Positions 25,289 through 34,286 of a stretch of DNA of 47,936 nt are shown in pieces. A model generated the notes under the pieces. That model was not told where the DNA came from and did no database searches. It saw only the letters and a program-made list of their open reading frames with translations. Numbering within the stretch: the first letter of the stretch is position 1; every line of letters begins with the position of its first letter. The translations under genes and the position numbers were made by a program. The stretch comes from Bremerella alba (GTDB taxonomy: Bacteria; Planctomycetota; Planctomycetia; Pirellulales; Pirellulaceae), in NCBI RefSeq assembly GCF_013618625.1, contig NZ_JABRWO010000022.1:1-47936 (forward strand). The letters run 5' to 3'.

Positions 25289-25840
25289 ATGGTGCAGTTT
25301 CGCAAATCGAAACGCCGCGCGGCCAGCCTGCTGGAGATCATCATCGGTTTGCCGATCGTTCTCGTATTGCTGCTTGCCGTTGTTCAATTCGGCTTGCTTC
25401 AGAGCAATCAGCAAACGCTCAAGATGGCCAGTCGCGCCGGCGCAATGGTTGCCGCAGAGTTGGTCATTGATGGAACAGAGAACAATCCTCATGAAGCGAT
25501 TGTTGATGCGATCGACGAAGTTCTGCGGCATGGCGGGATTCTAGCTTTTGACGAATCGATTGAAACGGTCGGGCGCGTGCAGCTGAATTATTCTGTATAC
25601 GACCCGAGCACTATGACCGTGCTTAAAAGCGAACTCTTCTTCACGGAACGATGCGATCCCCCAGCGACGATTTATCCGAACTATCACTATGTCCAAGTGA
25701 CTATTTGTATTCCGACAACGCGTCTGGCACCCAATGCCATGGCTTGTTTTGGCGTCGATTACTCCGGACGTGACGTCATGATGACGAGTTTATTTCGTCA
25801 TGAGCTGTCTCGGGTCAACTTCGTTCCTTCAAACCCGTAA
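25289..25840 (+). CDS. tadE: TadE-like minor pseudopilin (second copy)
   Basis: 183 aa from ATG 25289, which follows a GGGGGAG stretch at about 25270-25276; the GTG-type upstream extension from 25220 lacks a prepilin fit. KSKRRAASLLEIIIGLPIVLVLLLAVVQFGLLQ has the TadE pattern, with Glu in LLE and a 20-residue hydrophobic helix, although the residue before the presumed cleavage is Ala rather than Gly. QQTLKMASRAGAMVAAEL continues as the amphipathic helix. The C-terminal part contains three Cys. First gene of the + strand triplet TadE, pseudo-sulfatase, TadG. Confidence 0.83.
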   Translation: MVQFRKSKRRAASLLEIIIGLPIVLVLLLAVVQFGLLQSNQQTLKMASRAGAMVAAELVIDGTENNPHEAIVDAIDEVLRHGGILAFDESIETVGRVQLNYSVYDPSTMTVLKSELFFTERCDPPATIYPNYHYVQVTICIPTTRLAPNAMACFGVDYSGRDVMMTSLFRHELSRVNFVPSNP

Positions 25841-25848
25841 GATCCTCG

Positions 25849-27300
25849 ATGCATTGGATAGGTAGATCGATCGTGCTCTTTGCATTGCTGGTCATCGCTG
25901 CGGCGATTCTCTGGCCCGATGCATGGCGTTCAGGCAGTGGCAATGCCGCGAACACGCCCACGGCACAAGGAGAACCGACCGCGCAGACGCTTCCGGAACT
26001 CACAGCCGATCCCCAAGCACTGACTGCCGACGACAACCCTCACGTCTCGGAGATGCAAAATCCGCTCACTCGGGCTCTCGATGGCATGCTGGCCTCGCAT
26101 GGCGAGGTGTTCAAAGACTCAGAAAACGGACTGCGAGATCAAATTGAAGACGCGGATCGACGCTTGTCCGGTGTCAAATCCGAGATTCGCAGTGCAATGA
26201 AAAACGCCAATCGCCAGATCCGCATTCCCGGTCAGAACTCGCCGTTGGTGATGCTGGTGGTGTTGGAAGGGGTAACTAAGGATGAACTTGGTTTCTACGG
26301 CGAGCCCGGCAAGACTCCACTGCTTGAAGCTTTGGCCGAGCAAGGAACGGTCTTCGAGTCATGCTACGCAGGCCCTACGGTTGATATCGCAAGGTTCATG
26401 CTGGAGACCGGCTCAGGCTTCAGCAAAGGAAAAGCACGAGATAATCGAATAGCTGAGATGATGTGGAACTCTGGCTATCGAACGATTCTTGTGGATGGTG
26501 CGAATTGGATGTCAGCTCACGATCGTCGCCAATACGATGAAGATGTTTTGGCGGTAGTCGACGAGAAGACAGGCCTCCCCACGAAATTGCGCTTCAATGG
26601 CGCCGAAGCAAAGATCGTTTCCAACTTAAATGAAGATGCCGACGACAACGTTTCCACGACAGAACTTCTCGTGGGTCAGTCTCGCGAGTTGCTGCAGAAT
26701 CGTCCTACGAAACGTCCCGTCTACGTCGAGTTTCATTTCTCGGTCACATCGCACGATCAGGAAATACGTACGCAGCAGATCGCCGAAATCGATCAGTCGA
26801 TCGGGCGGCTGTTCCATGCGATGCATGTCGCGCGAAGCGGGCGATCGATGGTTATGGTGGTTGCTGGTCTGCCTGGTGCGGACCAGCCGCAAAAAAAGGG
26901 AGTGCTCAGCGAGAGCAATCTCCAGGTTCCGCTTATGATCTATCGATCCACCAAAAATAATGTTGCCAAAATCGAAGAGCCATGTGGCCTGCTAGATGTG
27001 CTTCCGACTCTGGCCGGTGTGATCACCAGTAGCCGAGTTCCCCCGCACAACGGAATGTCGCTTCTACCGTGGATGGATGGTAAACCGACGTCGAGTCGCC
27101 GCTTTCGCTGGACTAACCCTAGCGATGAAGACCAGTTCGCGATTAGGCAAGGGCCGTGGAAGGCCATTTTTGGTTCTTCCCAGCAACTCTTCTTTCTGCC
27201 AGACGATCCACGAGAATTAAACAACGTGGCCGCTCAGCATCCTCAGGTGCTTCAAGGGTTGTCCGGTAGTGGTCCGAATCGAACCAAGATGAACTTCTAG
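25849..27300 (+). CDS. Membrane-anchored sulfatase-fold protein without active-site residues
   Basis: 483 aa. One N-terminal membrane helix (about 5-22) is followed by an Ala/Thr/Pro-rich linker, a charged helical stretch (about 90-125), and an alkaline-phosphatase/sulfatase-like fold (about 131-470). The fold shows in GFYGEPGKTPLLEALAEQG, EIDQSIGRLFHAM, LLDVLPTLAG and RQGPWKAIF. Compared with the active sulfatase at 8414-9889, every catalytic segment is changed. The Asp pair becomes Leu139-Glu140-Gly141. The CxPSR site becomes VDIAR (178-182) with no Cys, and SDHG becomes AGLP (339-342). It is therefore probably a non-catalytic relative. Set 8 nt after tadE and 12 nt before tadG, so a pilus role is likely. 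Confidence 0.82.
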   Translation: MHWIGRSIVLFALLVIAAAILWPDAWRSGSGNAANTPTAQGEPTAQTLPELTADPQALTADDNPHVSEMQNPLTRALDGMLASHGEVFKDSENGLRDQIEDADRRLSGVKSEIRSAMKNANRQIRIPGQNSPLVMLVVLEGVTKDELGFYGEPGKTPLLEALAEQGTVFESCYAGPTVDIARFMLETGSGFSKGKARDNRIAEMMWNSGYRTILVDGANWMSAHDRRQYDEDVLAVVDEKTGLPTKLRFNGAEAKIVSNLNEDADDNVSTTELLVGQSRELLQNRPTKRPVYVEFHFSVTSHDQEIRTQQIAEIDQSIGRLFHAMHVARSGRSMVMVVAGLPGADQPQKKGVLSESNLQVPLMIYRSTKNNVAKIEEPCGLLDVLPTLAGVITSSRVPPHNGMSLLPWMDGKPTSSRRFRWTNPSDEDQFAIRQGPWKAIFGSSQQLFFLPDDPRELNNVAAQHPQVLQGLSGSGPNRTKMNF

Positions 27301-27312
27301 AGCACCCTCTCC

Positions 27313-28728
27313 ATGACGCAACTCCATCGACGATTCGACTTCCTGAGCAAGCGTGCCCGGCGTGGCGTTTCGCTGCTGTGGATCATTATTGCCTTTCCGG
27401 CCTTGGTGCTCTTTTTGGTATTTGCCGTCGAGATCGGTAACATTTGGCTTGCCCGGGTTGAACTAGAGCAAAGCCTGGAAGCGAATGCTTTAGCAGCGGT
27501 GAAGCAATGGGCTGAATCAGGCGGTGGGGATACGCTAGATGCCCGTGAAGTAGGTAATGCGTTCTCGATCGCTAATCCGGTGCGTCGGCAAGACGTCGAC
27601 CTGACCGATATGACGCTTAATACTGCGTTCAGCAACGGCCCCGATCGTCTCAATTATGACAACAGCGGCATGTCGCCAAATCCAAATCAGAATTTGGTCT
27701 GTTCGGATATATCTGACTACAACAGCTATTTGCAGCCAGGCGTGATGGTGTTCGGGGCGATCGTTCAAACGGAAGATATGGGAAACCCCGCAGAGAGTGT
27801 TATTTTTAATGCGGATGTTGAGCCAAGTTGCTTTGGCGGCGGTGCAGACTCGCCGTTGATCGTGATGGATGTGACGGCACAAGGGAACCTTGGTGCTGGA
27901 AATTCAGATGGAAACGAATGGGGTGTGTCACTCACGACGAGCTCCGATCAAGACATCAATAGTTCATTTCGGATCTATCGAATTGAGATTGACGTCAGTC
28001 CTGATAATTTCGAGTTTGAATTTCTGCCAAGCAGTACAGACATCGGTAAAATTACGGATAATATTTCAGAGATAATTGACGGACAGCAGGATAACTTCTT
28101 CGTAGGCGGCCATTTAAACCCCAATACAGATGTTGTGTTCTCCGGTGCTGACGGGGGGACCGTTTTAACGATTGACTTCCTGCAAGACGGACTCGCTCCC
28201 GGAGATCGCTTTCGTTTTGCCGCTCGTGTCCTTGATGGTAATTCGGTAGTCGGCGGTGATGATATTGGTAGGACGATACCGACGCCTGGCCAAAATGGCA
28301 CGATCGTTCGTATTTACGCCTCCAACGATGGCGATGACTTAGGGCTAATTCTAGATAGTTATTACACGGACTTCGACGAACCTAGCAATTCCTGTGTAGG
28401 CAATCCACCTGCCACGCAAGACGACTTAGGGAATGACCACTACATTGTTCATCCATCTGGTATTCAAGATCTGCCATGCCCGGCCGCAAGTGGAAACAAC
28501 AACAACGGTCAGTCTTATATCGCGGAAAGCATAGGACCCGGCGGAGCACTATTCGCCGTGCGTGCTCAAGCGACCATCGGTGTTCAGAGCGTCGTTCAGT
28601 CCATTTGCGGATTTAATCTCGGGCCCTGGGGTGTTAGCGCGAAGGCCACCGCCTACTACGATTGCGAGACGAATGACCCAAAACTGATTCGCGTCGACGT
28701 GTTTCAGTGCGATCCTCCCATGAATTAA
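27313..28728 (+). CDS. tadG: TadG-like protein
   Basis: 471 aa. RRGVSLLWIIIAFPALVLFLVFAVEIGNIWLARVELEQSLEANALAA (residues about 16-65) is the TadG/TadE-type N-terminus: basic flank, hydrophobic helix, amphipathic Ala-rich helix. The large C-terminal part is periplasmic, Asn/Asp-rich and has several Cys (for example CFGGG, CVGN, LPCPAAS, CGFNLG, CETND, FQCDPP), probably disulfide-linked. TadG proteins are larger membrane-anchored relatives of TadE in the same systems. It ends the + strand triplet, 41 nt before the M28 peptidase gene. Confidence 0.82.
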   Translation: MTQLHRRFDFLSKRARRGVSLLWIIIAFPALVLFLVFAVEIGNIWLARVELEQSLEANALAAVKQWAESGGGDTLDAREVGNAFSIANPVRRQDVDLTDMTLNTAFSNGPDRLNYDNSGMSPNPNQNLVCSDISDYNSYLQPGVMVFGAIVQTEDMGNPAESVIFNADVEPSCFGGGADSPLIVMDVTAQGNLGAGNSDGNEWGVSLTTSSDQDINSSFRIYRIEIDVSPDNFEFEFLPSSTDIGKITDNISEIIDGQQDNFFVGGHLNPNTDVVFSGADGGTVLTIDFLQDGLAPGDRFRFAARVLDGNSVVGGDDIGRTIPTPGQNGTIVRIYASNDGDDLGLILDSYYTDFDEPSNSCVGNPPATQDDLGNDHYIVHPSGIQDLPCPAASGNNNNGQSYIAESIGPGGALFAVRAQATIGVQSVVQSICGFNLGPWGVSAKATAYYDCETNDPKLIRVDVFQCDPPMN

Positions 28729-28769
28729 GATAGGGTCAATCAATCGATCATTTTATCGCACGGGGATTC

Positions 28770-30722
28770 ATGAAGCCTACGCCCGCAATCACACTGGTTC
28801 TTCTCCTCGCAATCACCAGTGTTGGTTGTCAGCAGCAAGAGTCGATCGCATCGAGTCCCGATTCCAAGCAGCAAGAGGTTGCTTCTAGCTCCATCGCAGT
28901 ATCGTATCCGGTTGCCACCTATTCTTTCTCAGACGCCCAGATCGACTCGCGTATCTCTGAGGACCTCAATTTCCTGGCCTCCGATGAACAAGAGGGACGA
29001 GGGCCCTATTCTCAGGGGCTGCAAGCATCCGCGGAATACATCGCCGAGCAGTTTTCCAGTGCAGGTCTTAATACCAAACTGATTCAAGGCGAACCTTTCC
29101 AAGTCTTTGCCAGTCGTGAGCGTGTTGATTTAGGAGAGGGAAATCGTCTCGCCTTTGAACGAGCAGATGGAAGATCGCAAACCGTAATTGGCGATGATTA
29201 CCGACCGCTATCTCCGAGTATCAGTGGGGCGTTCGATTTACCGTTGGCGTTTGCTGGTTATGGAATCAGTTCCCCGCGTGATGCCTACGACGACTATGCC
29301 CAGCTCGACGCGACCGGCAAAGCGGTGATCGTGCTTCGGCACGAGCCCGATCAGGCCGGCCGCACGCAAAAGTTTGCAGGTTCCGGCAATTCCAAGTTCG
29401 CCTATCTCTCGACGAAAGTGGTCAACGCAATCGAGCACGGCGCTTCTGCGGTAATCTTGGTTACCGATGAGGCGGCTATTCAAAAGGAAAAGAGTGGCGG
29501 AGACAAACTTCTTTCGTTCCAAATTCGCATGCCGAAGGATTTTCAACCGAAGATTCCAGTCATCCATATGAAGCGTTCGGTTGTCGATGCCTTGCTCAAG
29601 GAAGCTGGCAAGCCGTCGCTTTCCGAGTGGGAAACGAGCGTCGATGAAAACTTGAAACCGAACTCATTCGGCCTGGGCGAAGTGCGTGTGGCGGGTGAAG
29701 TAGAGATTGAATCATCTGAACGAACCCAACAGAACGTCCTCGGCGTGCTGCCGGGCAAAGGGGAATTGGCTTCTGAAGTGGTTGTTGTCGGGGCTCACTA
29801 CGACCATCTCGGCTATGGTGGCTCGGGGTCTCTGGCGCCCTGGACGCGGGAAATTCATAACGGGGCCGACGACAATGCTTCCGGAACAGTGGCTTTATTG
29901 GAAACGGCCCGACAGTGCGCTGCCTGGGAAGGAGCCGACCTGCGGACGATATTGTTCATTGCTTTCGGGGCGGAAGAGCAAGGGCTCATCGGCAGCGAGT
30001 ACTACGTCCGCCATCCGCTTTTCGCACTGGAAAACACAGTGGCCATGCTCAACTACGATATGGTTGGTCGCTTGCGAAAAGATCTCTTGACGGTCTATGG
30101 ACACAACACGGCTGAAGAGTTTGAAGCGTGGATCGACCAGGCGGCCGCCAAGCATGCGATCAACATCAAAAAAGTACCTGGCGGATATGGTCCGAGCGAT
30201 CATGCTTCATTTTACGGTCGCGGGATTCCCGTGATGCATGACTTCACCGGTTTCCATTCGCAGTATCACCGACCCAGCGATGACATCGAGCATATCAACG
30301 TGCCCGGCATCCGAAAAATTGTCGGCATGAACGTCGAGATCTTGCAGCACTTGGTGAAGGATCAGATCGTTCCGATCAAGAACGCCGAGGGTTCTGTTCT
30401 CGATCTTTACTTCGGTGGAATCGGATCCGGTGGCCAGCAGCCTGCTAAGGAGAATAAAGAAGGTGGAAAACGCGCTCTAGGTGTTCAAGTCGGAGACCCG
30501 CAGCCTGGTGGTATTCCGATCATTAAAGTTACCCAGGGGAGTGTCGCCGAAAAGGCAGGACTTCGCAGTGGAGATATCCTTGCCGGTTGGGGGGCAACGA
30601 ATATCACCTCAATTGATGAATTAAAGACAGCCGTTCGCGGTACAACGCTCGATAAAAAGATTCCGGTGCGAATTTTGCGCGGCATGATTGAGTTAGAATT
30701 GGAAGTCGAGTTCCCCAAGTAA
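28770..30722 (+). CDS. M28 family zinc peptidase lipoprotein with PA and PDZ domains
   Basis: 650 aa. A lipoprotein signal (residues 1-20, lipobox SVGC) is followed by a PA-type insert (about 140-260), the M28 peptidase core (about 320-520) and a PDZ domain (about 560-650, with GGIPIIKVTQGSVAEKAGLRSGDIL). Zinc ligands and catalytic residues appear in VVVGAHYDHLG, HNGADDNASGTV, IAFGAEEQGLIGSEYY, NYDMVGRL and HSQYHRPSDDIEHI. It is predicted to cut amino-terminal residues or small peptides outside the cytoplasm. Substrate unknown. The end of the gene precedes the esterase gene by about 95 nt. Confidence 0.92.
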   Translation: MKPTPAITLVLLLAITSVGCQQQESIASSPDSKQQEVASSSIAVSYPVATYSFSDAQIDSRISEDLNFLASDEQEGRGPYSQGLQASAEYIAEQFSSAGLNTKLIQGEPFQVFASRERVDLGEGNRLAFERADGRSQTVIGDDYRPLSPSISGAFDLPLAFAGYGISSPRDAYDDYAQLDATGKAVIVLRHEPDQAGRTQKFAGSGNSKFAYLSTKVVNAIEHGASAVILVTDEAAIQKEKSGGDKLLSFQIRMPKDFQPKIPVIHMKRSVVDALLKEAGKPSLSEWETSVDENLKPNSFGLGEVRVAGEVEIESSERTQQNVLGVLPGKGELASEVVVVGAHYDHLGYGGSGSLAPWTREIHNGADDNASGTVALLETARQCAAWEGADLRTILFIAFGAEEQGLIGSEYYVRHPLFALENTVAMLNYDMVGRLRKDLLTVYGHNTAEEFEAWIDQAAAKHAINIKKVPGGYGPSDHASFYGRGIPVMHDFTGFHSQYHRPSDDIEHINVPGIRKIVGMNVEILQHLVKDQIVPIKNAEGSVLDLYFGGIGSGGQQPAKENKEGGKRALGVQVGDPQPGGIPIIKVTQGSVAEKAGLRSGDILAGWGATNITSIDELKTAVRGTTLDKKIPVRILRGMIELELEVEFPK

Positions 30723-30817
30723 GCTCCTCCGCTTGAGCCTGCCAGGCAGAGCGATTAGGCTGATTTCTCTAGCCTTGCCTCCTTTCTGCTATCCCTCCTT
30801 ACAAAGTGAATCTCACG

Positions 30818-31699
30818 ATGATGCGATTACTTTTCGCGTTGATGATCTCTGGCTGTTTGTTTACCTCGAATTCATCGGCTCAGGACGAGCAATACTCGCC
30901 TGGCCCCGACGCCGAGCGAAAGGAAGGGGTTCCCCAAGGCACGGTCACAAAACATGTTTGGGATCAAAGCGAAATTTACCCAGGTACCGTGCGCGACTAT
31001 TGGGTCTATGTCCCCAAACAATATGAAAAAGGGAAGCCAGCTTGCTTAATGGTGTTCCAAGATGGGGCCGGTTTCGTCAACGAGAAAGGGCACACGCGGG
31101 TACCGGTTGTCTTTGATAATCTGATTCACGCGGGAGAAATGCCGGTCACCATCGGTGTCTTCATCCAGCCAGGCGTCGTGCCGCCTGCGAAGCCTGGCCA
31201 GGGGCCTCGCAAGAACCGGAGCTTCGAATACGACACTCTCAGCGATCAGTATGTACGTTTCCTGCTCGAGGAAATTCTGGCGGATGTCGGCGGCCAGTAC
31301 GAAATCTCGGATAACCCCAAGCACCGAGCCATTTGCGGAAACAGTTCCGGCGGTATCTGTGCGTTCACTGCGGCTTGGGAACGGCCTGATTCGTTCGGTA
31401 AAGTCGTTAGCCACATCGGCAGCTTCACCAACATCCGTGGTGGGCACGTCTATCCGGCCGTCATTCGCAAAACCGAAATCAAGCCGATCAAGGTCTTCTT
31501 GCAAGACGGTAGTAACGACCTCGATAACTTGCATGGAAACTGGCCCCTTGCCAATCAGCAAATGGCCGCCGCACTTAAATTTGTGGGATATGACTACAAG
31601 TTCGTTTACGGCGAAGGAAAGCACAGTGCGCGACACGGGGGAGCCATCTTCCCCGATACCATGCGGTGGGTGTGGAGCGACGTGGTGTCTCAGAACTAG
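30818..31699 (+). CDS. Secreted alpha/beta-hydrolase esterase (enterochelin esterase-like)
   Basis: 293 aa from ATG 30818 (a second ATG follows directly; the GTG at 30806 extends only four residues). Residues 1-21 are a signal peptide ending NSSAQ. The esterase D/IroE-type fold shows the nucleophile motif GNSSGG, with Ser near residue 175. A likely catalytic Asp is in FLQDGSNDLDN, and a His lies in KHSARHGG near the C-terminus. The short insertion RDYWVYVPKQY after the first strands is typical of these esterases. Probably a secreted carbohydrate or aromatic ester hydrolase. Followed by an SMP-30 gene in the same direction. Confidence 0.82.
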   Translation: MMRLLFALMISGCLFTSNSSAQDEQYSPGPDAERKEGVPQGTVTKHVWDQSEIYPGTVRDYWVYVPKQYEKGKPACLMVFQDGAGFVNEKGHTRVPVVFDNLIHAGEMPVTIGVFIQPGVVPPAKPGQGPRKNRSFEYDTLSDQYVRFLLEEILADVGGQYEISDNPKHRAICGNSSGGICAFTAAWERPDSFGKVVSHIGSFTNIRGGHVYPAVIRKTEIKPIKVFLQDGSNDLDNLHGNWPLANQQMAAALKFVGYDYKFVYGEGKHSARHGGAIFPDTMRWVWSDVVSQN

Positions 31700-31743
31700 C
31701 TGCCTGCGTTAATTTCCCGCCGAACGTAACGGAGATATAGACC

Positions 31744-32634
31744 ATGCGTATCCTACTTTCAGTGACGCTGCTATTCGCTTTTGCACAATGGACAGCGGCC
31801 CAAGATATGCCTCTTTCTGATGTGTTGATCCCAGGCCAAGACTGGGAATTGGTCGCCGACGGCTACCGTTTTACGGAAGGCCCTGCGGTCGACGCAAATG
31901 GGGATGTCTATTTCGTCGATGTGCCGAATCAACTGGTCCTGAAGATCGACCACGCAACCAAGCAGGTCAGCACCTTCGCTCAAGGGCAGGGGGCCACAAG
32001 CGGCTTGATGTTTGGCTCAGATGGACGTCTGTACGGAAGCCAGAATCGTGATCGCAAAATTGTTGCATTCAACACCGCCGGAAAGATGGAGGTGATTGCC
32101 GATGATCTGGGAGCCAACGACCTGGTTGTCGCTAGTAATGGAAACATTTACTGCACCGACCCCAAGGGGCATCAGATTTGGCTCGTGCGACCTACCGGCG
32201 AAAAGAAAGTGGTGGCAACGGATATAACGACTCCCAACGGAATCATCTTGTGGCCGCAGGAGGGAACGTTGGTCGTGTCCGACTCGGCAGGGCAAAACCT
32301 GATTGCCTACCGAGTGGAAAAAGATGGTTCGCTTCGCTATGGTGCACCGGTCTATACCTGCCGGGTGAAAGAGAAAGACGCGTCCAGTCGAGCCGACGGA
32401 ATGGCCGTCGATTCGGCCGGTCGTCTTTACGTGGCCACAGAGGTTGGGCTCCAGATGTTCGATTCGACCGCACGTATCAGCGGGGTGATGCACAAGCCAA
32501 CCGATCAGTTTCTTTCCAATGTTGCCTTCGCCGGCCCTGAACTCGATTGGCTCTACGTGACGTGCGGCAATGGGATTTATCGACGTCCCACGCAAGCGAC
32601 AGGAGTGCGATATGGTAAAGTGAAAGCAAATTAG
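31744..32634 (+). CDS. Secreted SMP-30/gluconolactonase/LRE family protein
   Basis: 296 aa with signal peptide (residues 1-20, ending WTAAQD). The six-bladed propeller repeats are visible, for example LEWVADGYRFTEGPAVDANGDVYFVD-type blade, SGLMFGSDGRLYGSQN and DGMAVDSAGRLYVATE. TEGPAVD and NDLVVASNGNIYCTDP carry the metal-binding Glu/Asn/Asp residues of the family. Such enzymes hydrolyse aldonolactones, although many family members have other lactone targets. It is close to the esterase upstream (44-nt gap). Both may work on carbohydrate breakdown products, but this is not shown. Confidence 0.87.
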   Translation: MRILLSVTLLFAFAQWTAAQDMPLSDVLIPGQDWELVADGYRFTEGPAVDANGDVYFVDVPNQLVLKIDHATKQVSTFAQGQGATSGLMFGSDGRLYGSQNRDRKIVAFNTAGKMEVIADDLGANDLVVASNGNIYCTDPKGHQIWLVRPTGEKKVVATDITTPNGIILWPQEGTLVVSDSAGQNLIAYRVEKDGSLRYGAPVYTCRVKEKDASSRADGMAVDSAGRLYVATEVGLQMFDSTARISGVMHKPTDQFLSNVAFAGPELDWLYVTCGNGIYRRPTQATGVRYGKVKAN

Positions 32635-32666
32635 CTTTTACGGATCCCAATCGAATTTAATTATCC

Positions 32667-34286
32667 ATGAATCCATCGACCCCCAGCGAACCGCAGGAAG
32701 CGGGCCAGCCGCAGACAATGATGTCGCCGCGGTGGATCGAATTTGGGCTCATTGTCCTCTTCTTCTTTTTGCTAGTGGGGCCCCTGACACCGGAAGTCAA
32801 CGAACCGCATTATCTTTCCAAGGCTCGTCACTACTGGAATCCTGCGTGGTGCCCTAGCGACCATTTTCTGAACTCCGGAGACGCGCACGGCGTCTTCTAT
32901 TGGAGCTTCGGGTGGATCACGACGCTGGTGTCGTTTCCGGCGGCTGCCTGGATCGGACGAATTATCTGTTGGGGAGCGATCGCTTACAGTTGGCAACGCA
33001 TGATCGCCAAAATTGATCCTCGCCCTTGGGTTGGCTTTTATGCCGTCGTTGCCGGAGCGATTGGCATCATTTATCTGCACATGGCCGGCGAATGGCTGGT
33101 AGGTGGGGTCGAAGCAAAATGCTTTGCGTATGCGTTTGCCTTCTGGGCACTGGGTGATGCCCTGTCGGATCGCTGGAATCGGGCCTGGATTTTTCTGGGT
33201 GTCGCCAGTGCGTTTCACGTATTGGTGGGGGGCTGGATGGTGGTTTGCCTGATGTTTAGTTGGTTGGTTTGTCCGAAGCAGCGTCCCCGTCTCGTTTCCA
33301 TTTTGCCAGGGCTATTGATCGGTGGGAGCATTTCGCTGGTCGGCGTTTTGCCGCTGTTGCTGTTGAATGGGGAAGCCAGTCCGGTCGAAAGTTCCTGGGC
33401 CAGCTATTACTACGTTTACGAGCGATTGGCCCATCACCTCGTGGTGCACACATTTTCCTGGCAGTTCCAGGTGCGTTTTGCCTTGGCGGCAATTGTCTGG
33501 GCGATCACGGCCTGGCTGCTTCGTAGCGACGACAAACTTCGGATCTTGAACGGTGTCGTCGCCGGAAGCGTCGTGCTCGTTCTCATTGGGATTGCCATCG
33601 ATCAGATTTTCATTGTTGTGCTGCAGGACTGGTTGACCGGAACGAAACTATTGCGGCTTTATTGGTACCGCGTTGCCGATGTGATGGTGCCATTAGGCTT
33701 GGCAATTAACGCGGTCGTTTTATGCCGCCAGTACCGCCTCAACGCTCCTCGTCTCACCGGCGTGTGCATCACCGGACTCGTGGTTCTAGTTTTCTTAGCA
33801 ATGGCATTCCGGATCGGCGACCGATGGACGGCGATGGCGAGTCCGGCGGATCTTAGTAGTCTGGTGACAAACCCTAAGGACTGGGAAGAGACCTGTTACT
33901 GGATTCGAGACCATACGCCTGAGGACGCCATATTTCTTACGCCCCGTTTGCAATCAACGTTCAAGTGGTATGCACAGCGTGCTGAAGTGGTAACGACCAA
34001 GGATGTCCCGCAAGACGATTTGAAGCTTCTTCAGTGGCGCGAGCGTCGTGGCGATACCCATTGGCGCAGTTTTCATAATCGAGAAACGCTTAGCCTGGCC
34101 GGTCTGACCGAGGACGATCTCCGCGAGTTGGCTGAGAAGTATGGAATCCGTTTTGTGGTTGTCGATCGGGCCCTGGCTCGGAAAGATAAGATATCCATTT
34201 CCTGGGGCTTTCCCCGCGTCTATCCCGTCAGCACCGAACAAGATTCCAGTTACGAAGTTTATGAGATTACCGACCGGAAAAAATAG
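32667..34286 (+). CDS. Polytopic membrane protein, DUF6798-like
   Basis: 539 aa. About ten to eleven membrane segments lie between residues 29 and 395. A soluble C-terminal part follows with YWIRDHTPEDAIFLTPRLQSTFKWYAQRAEV, which is like GT-C-type membrane proteins and what I recall of planctomycete DUF6798. The first loop carries EVNEPHYLSKARHYWNP, with acidic residues that could serve a catalytic role. Function unknown; lipid-linked sugar transfer is a guess. Its end overlaps the Nudix gene by 26 nt. Confidence 0.75.
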   Translation: MNPSTPSEPQEAGQPQTMMSPRWIEFGLIVLFFFLLVGPLTPEVNEPHYLSKARHYWNPAWCPSDHFLNSGDAHGVFYWSFGWITTLVSFPAAAWIGRIICWGAIAYSWQRMIAKIDPRPWVGFYAVVAGAIGIIYLHMAGEWLVGGVEAKCFAYAFAFWALGDALSDRWNRAWIFLGVASAFHVLVGGWMVVCLMFSWLVCPKQRPRLVSILPGLLIGGSISLVGVLPLLLLNGEASPVESSWASYYYVYERLAHHLVVHTFSWQFQVRFALAAIVWAITAWLLRSDDKLRILNGVVAGSVVLVLIGIAIDQIFIVVLQDWLTGTKLLRLYWYRVADVMVPLGLAINAVVLCRQYRLNAPRLTGVCITGLVVLVFLAMAFRIGDRWTAMASPADLSSLVTNPKDWEETCYWIRDHTPEDAIFLTPRLQSTFKWYAQRAEVVTTKDVPQDDLKLLQWRERRGDTHWRSFHNRETLSLAGLTEDDLRELAEKYGIRFVVVDRALARKDKISISWGFPRVYPVSTEQDSSYEVYEITDRKK

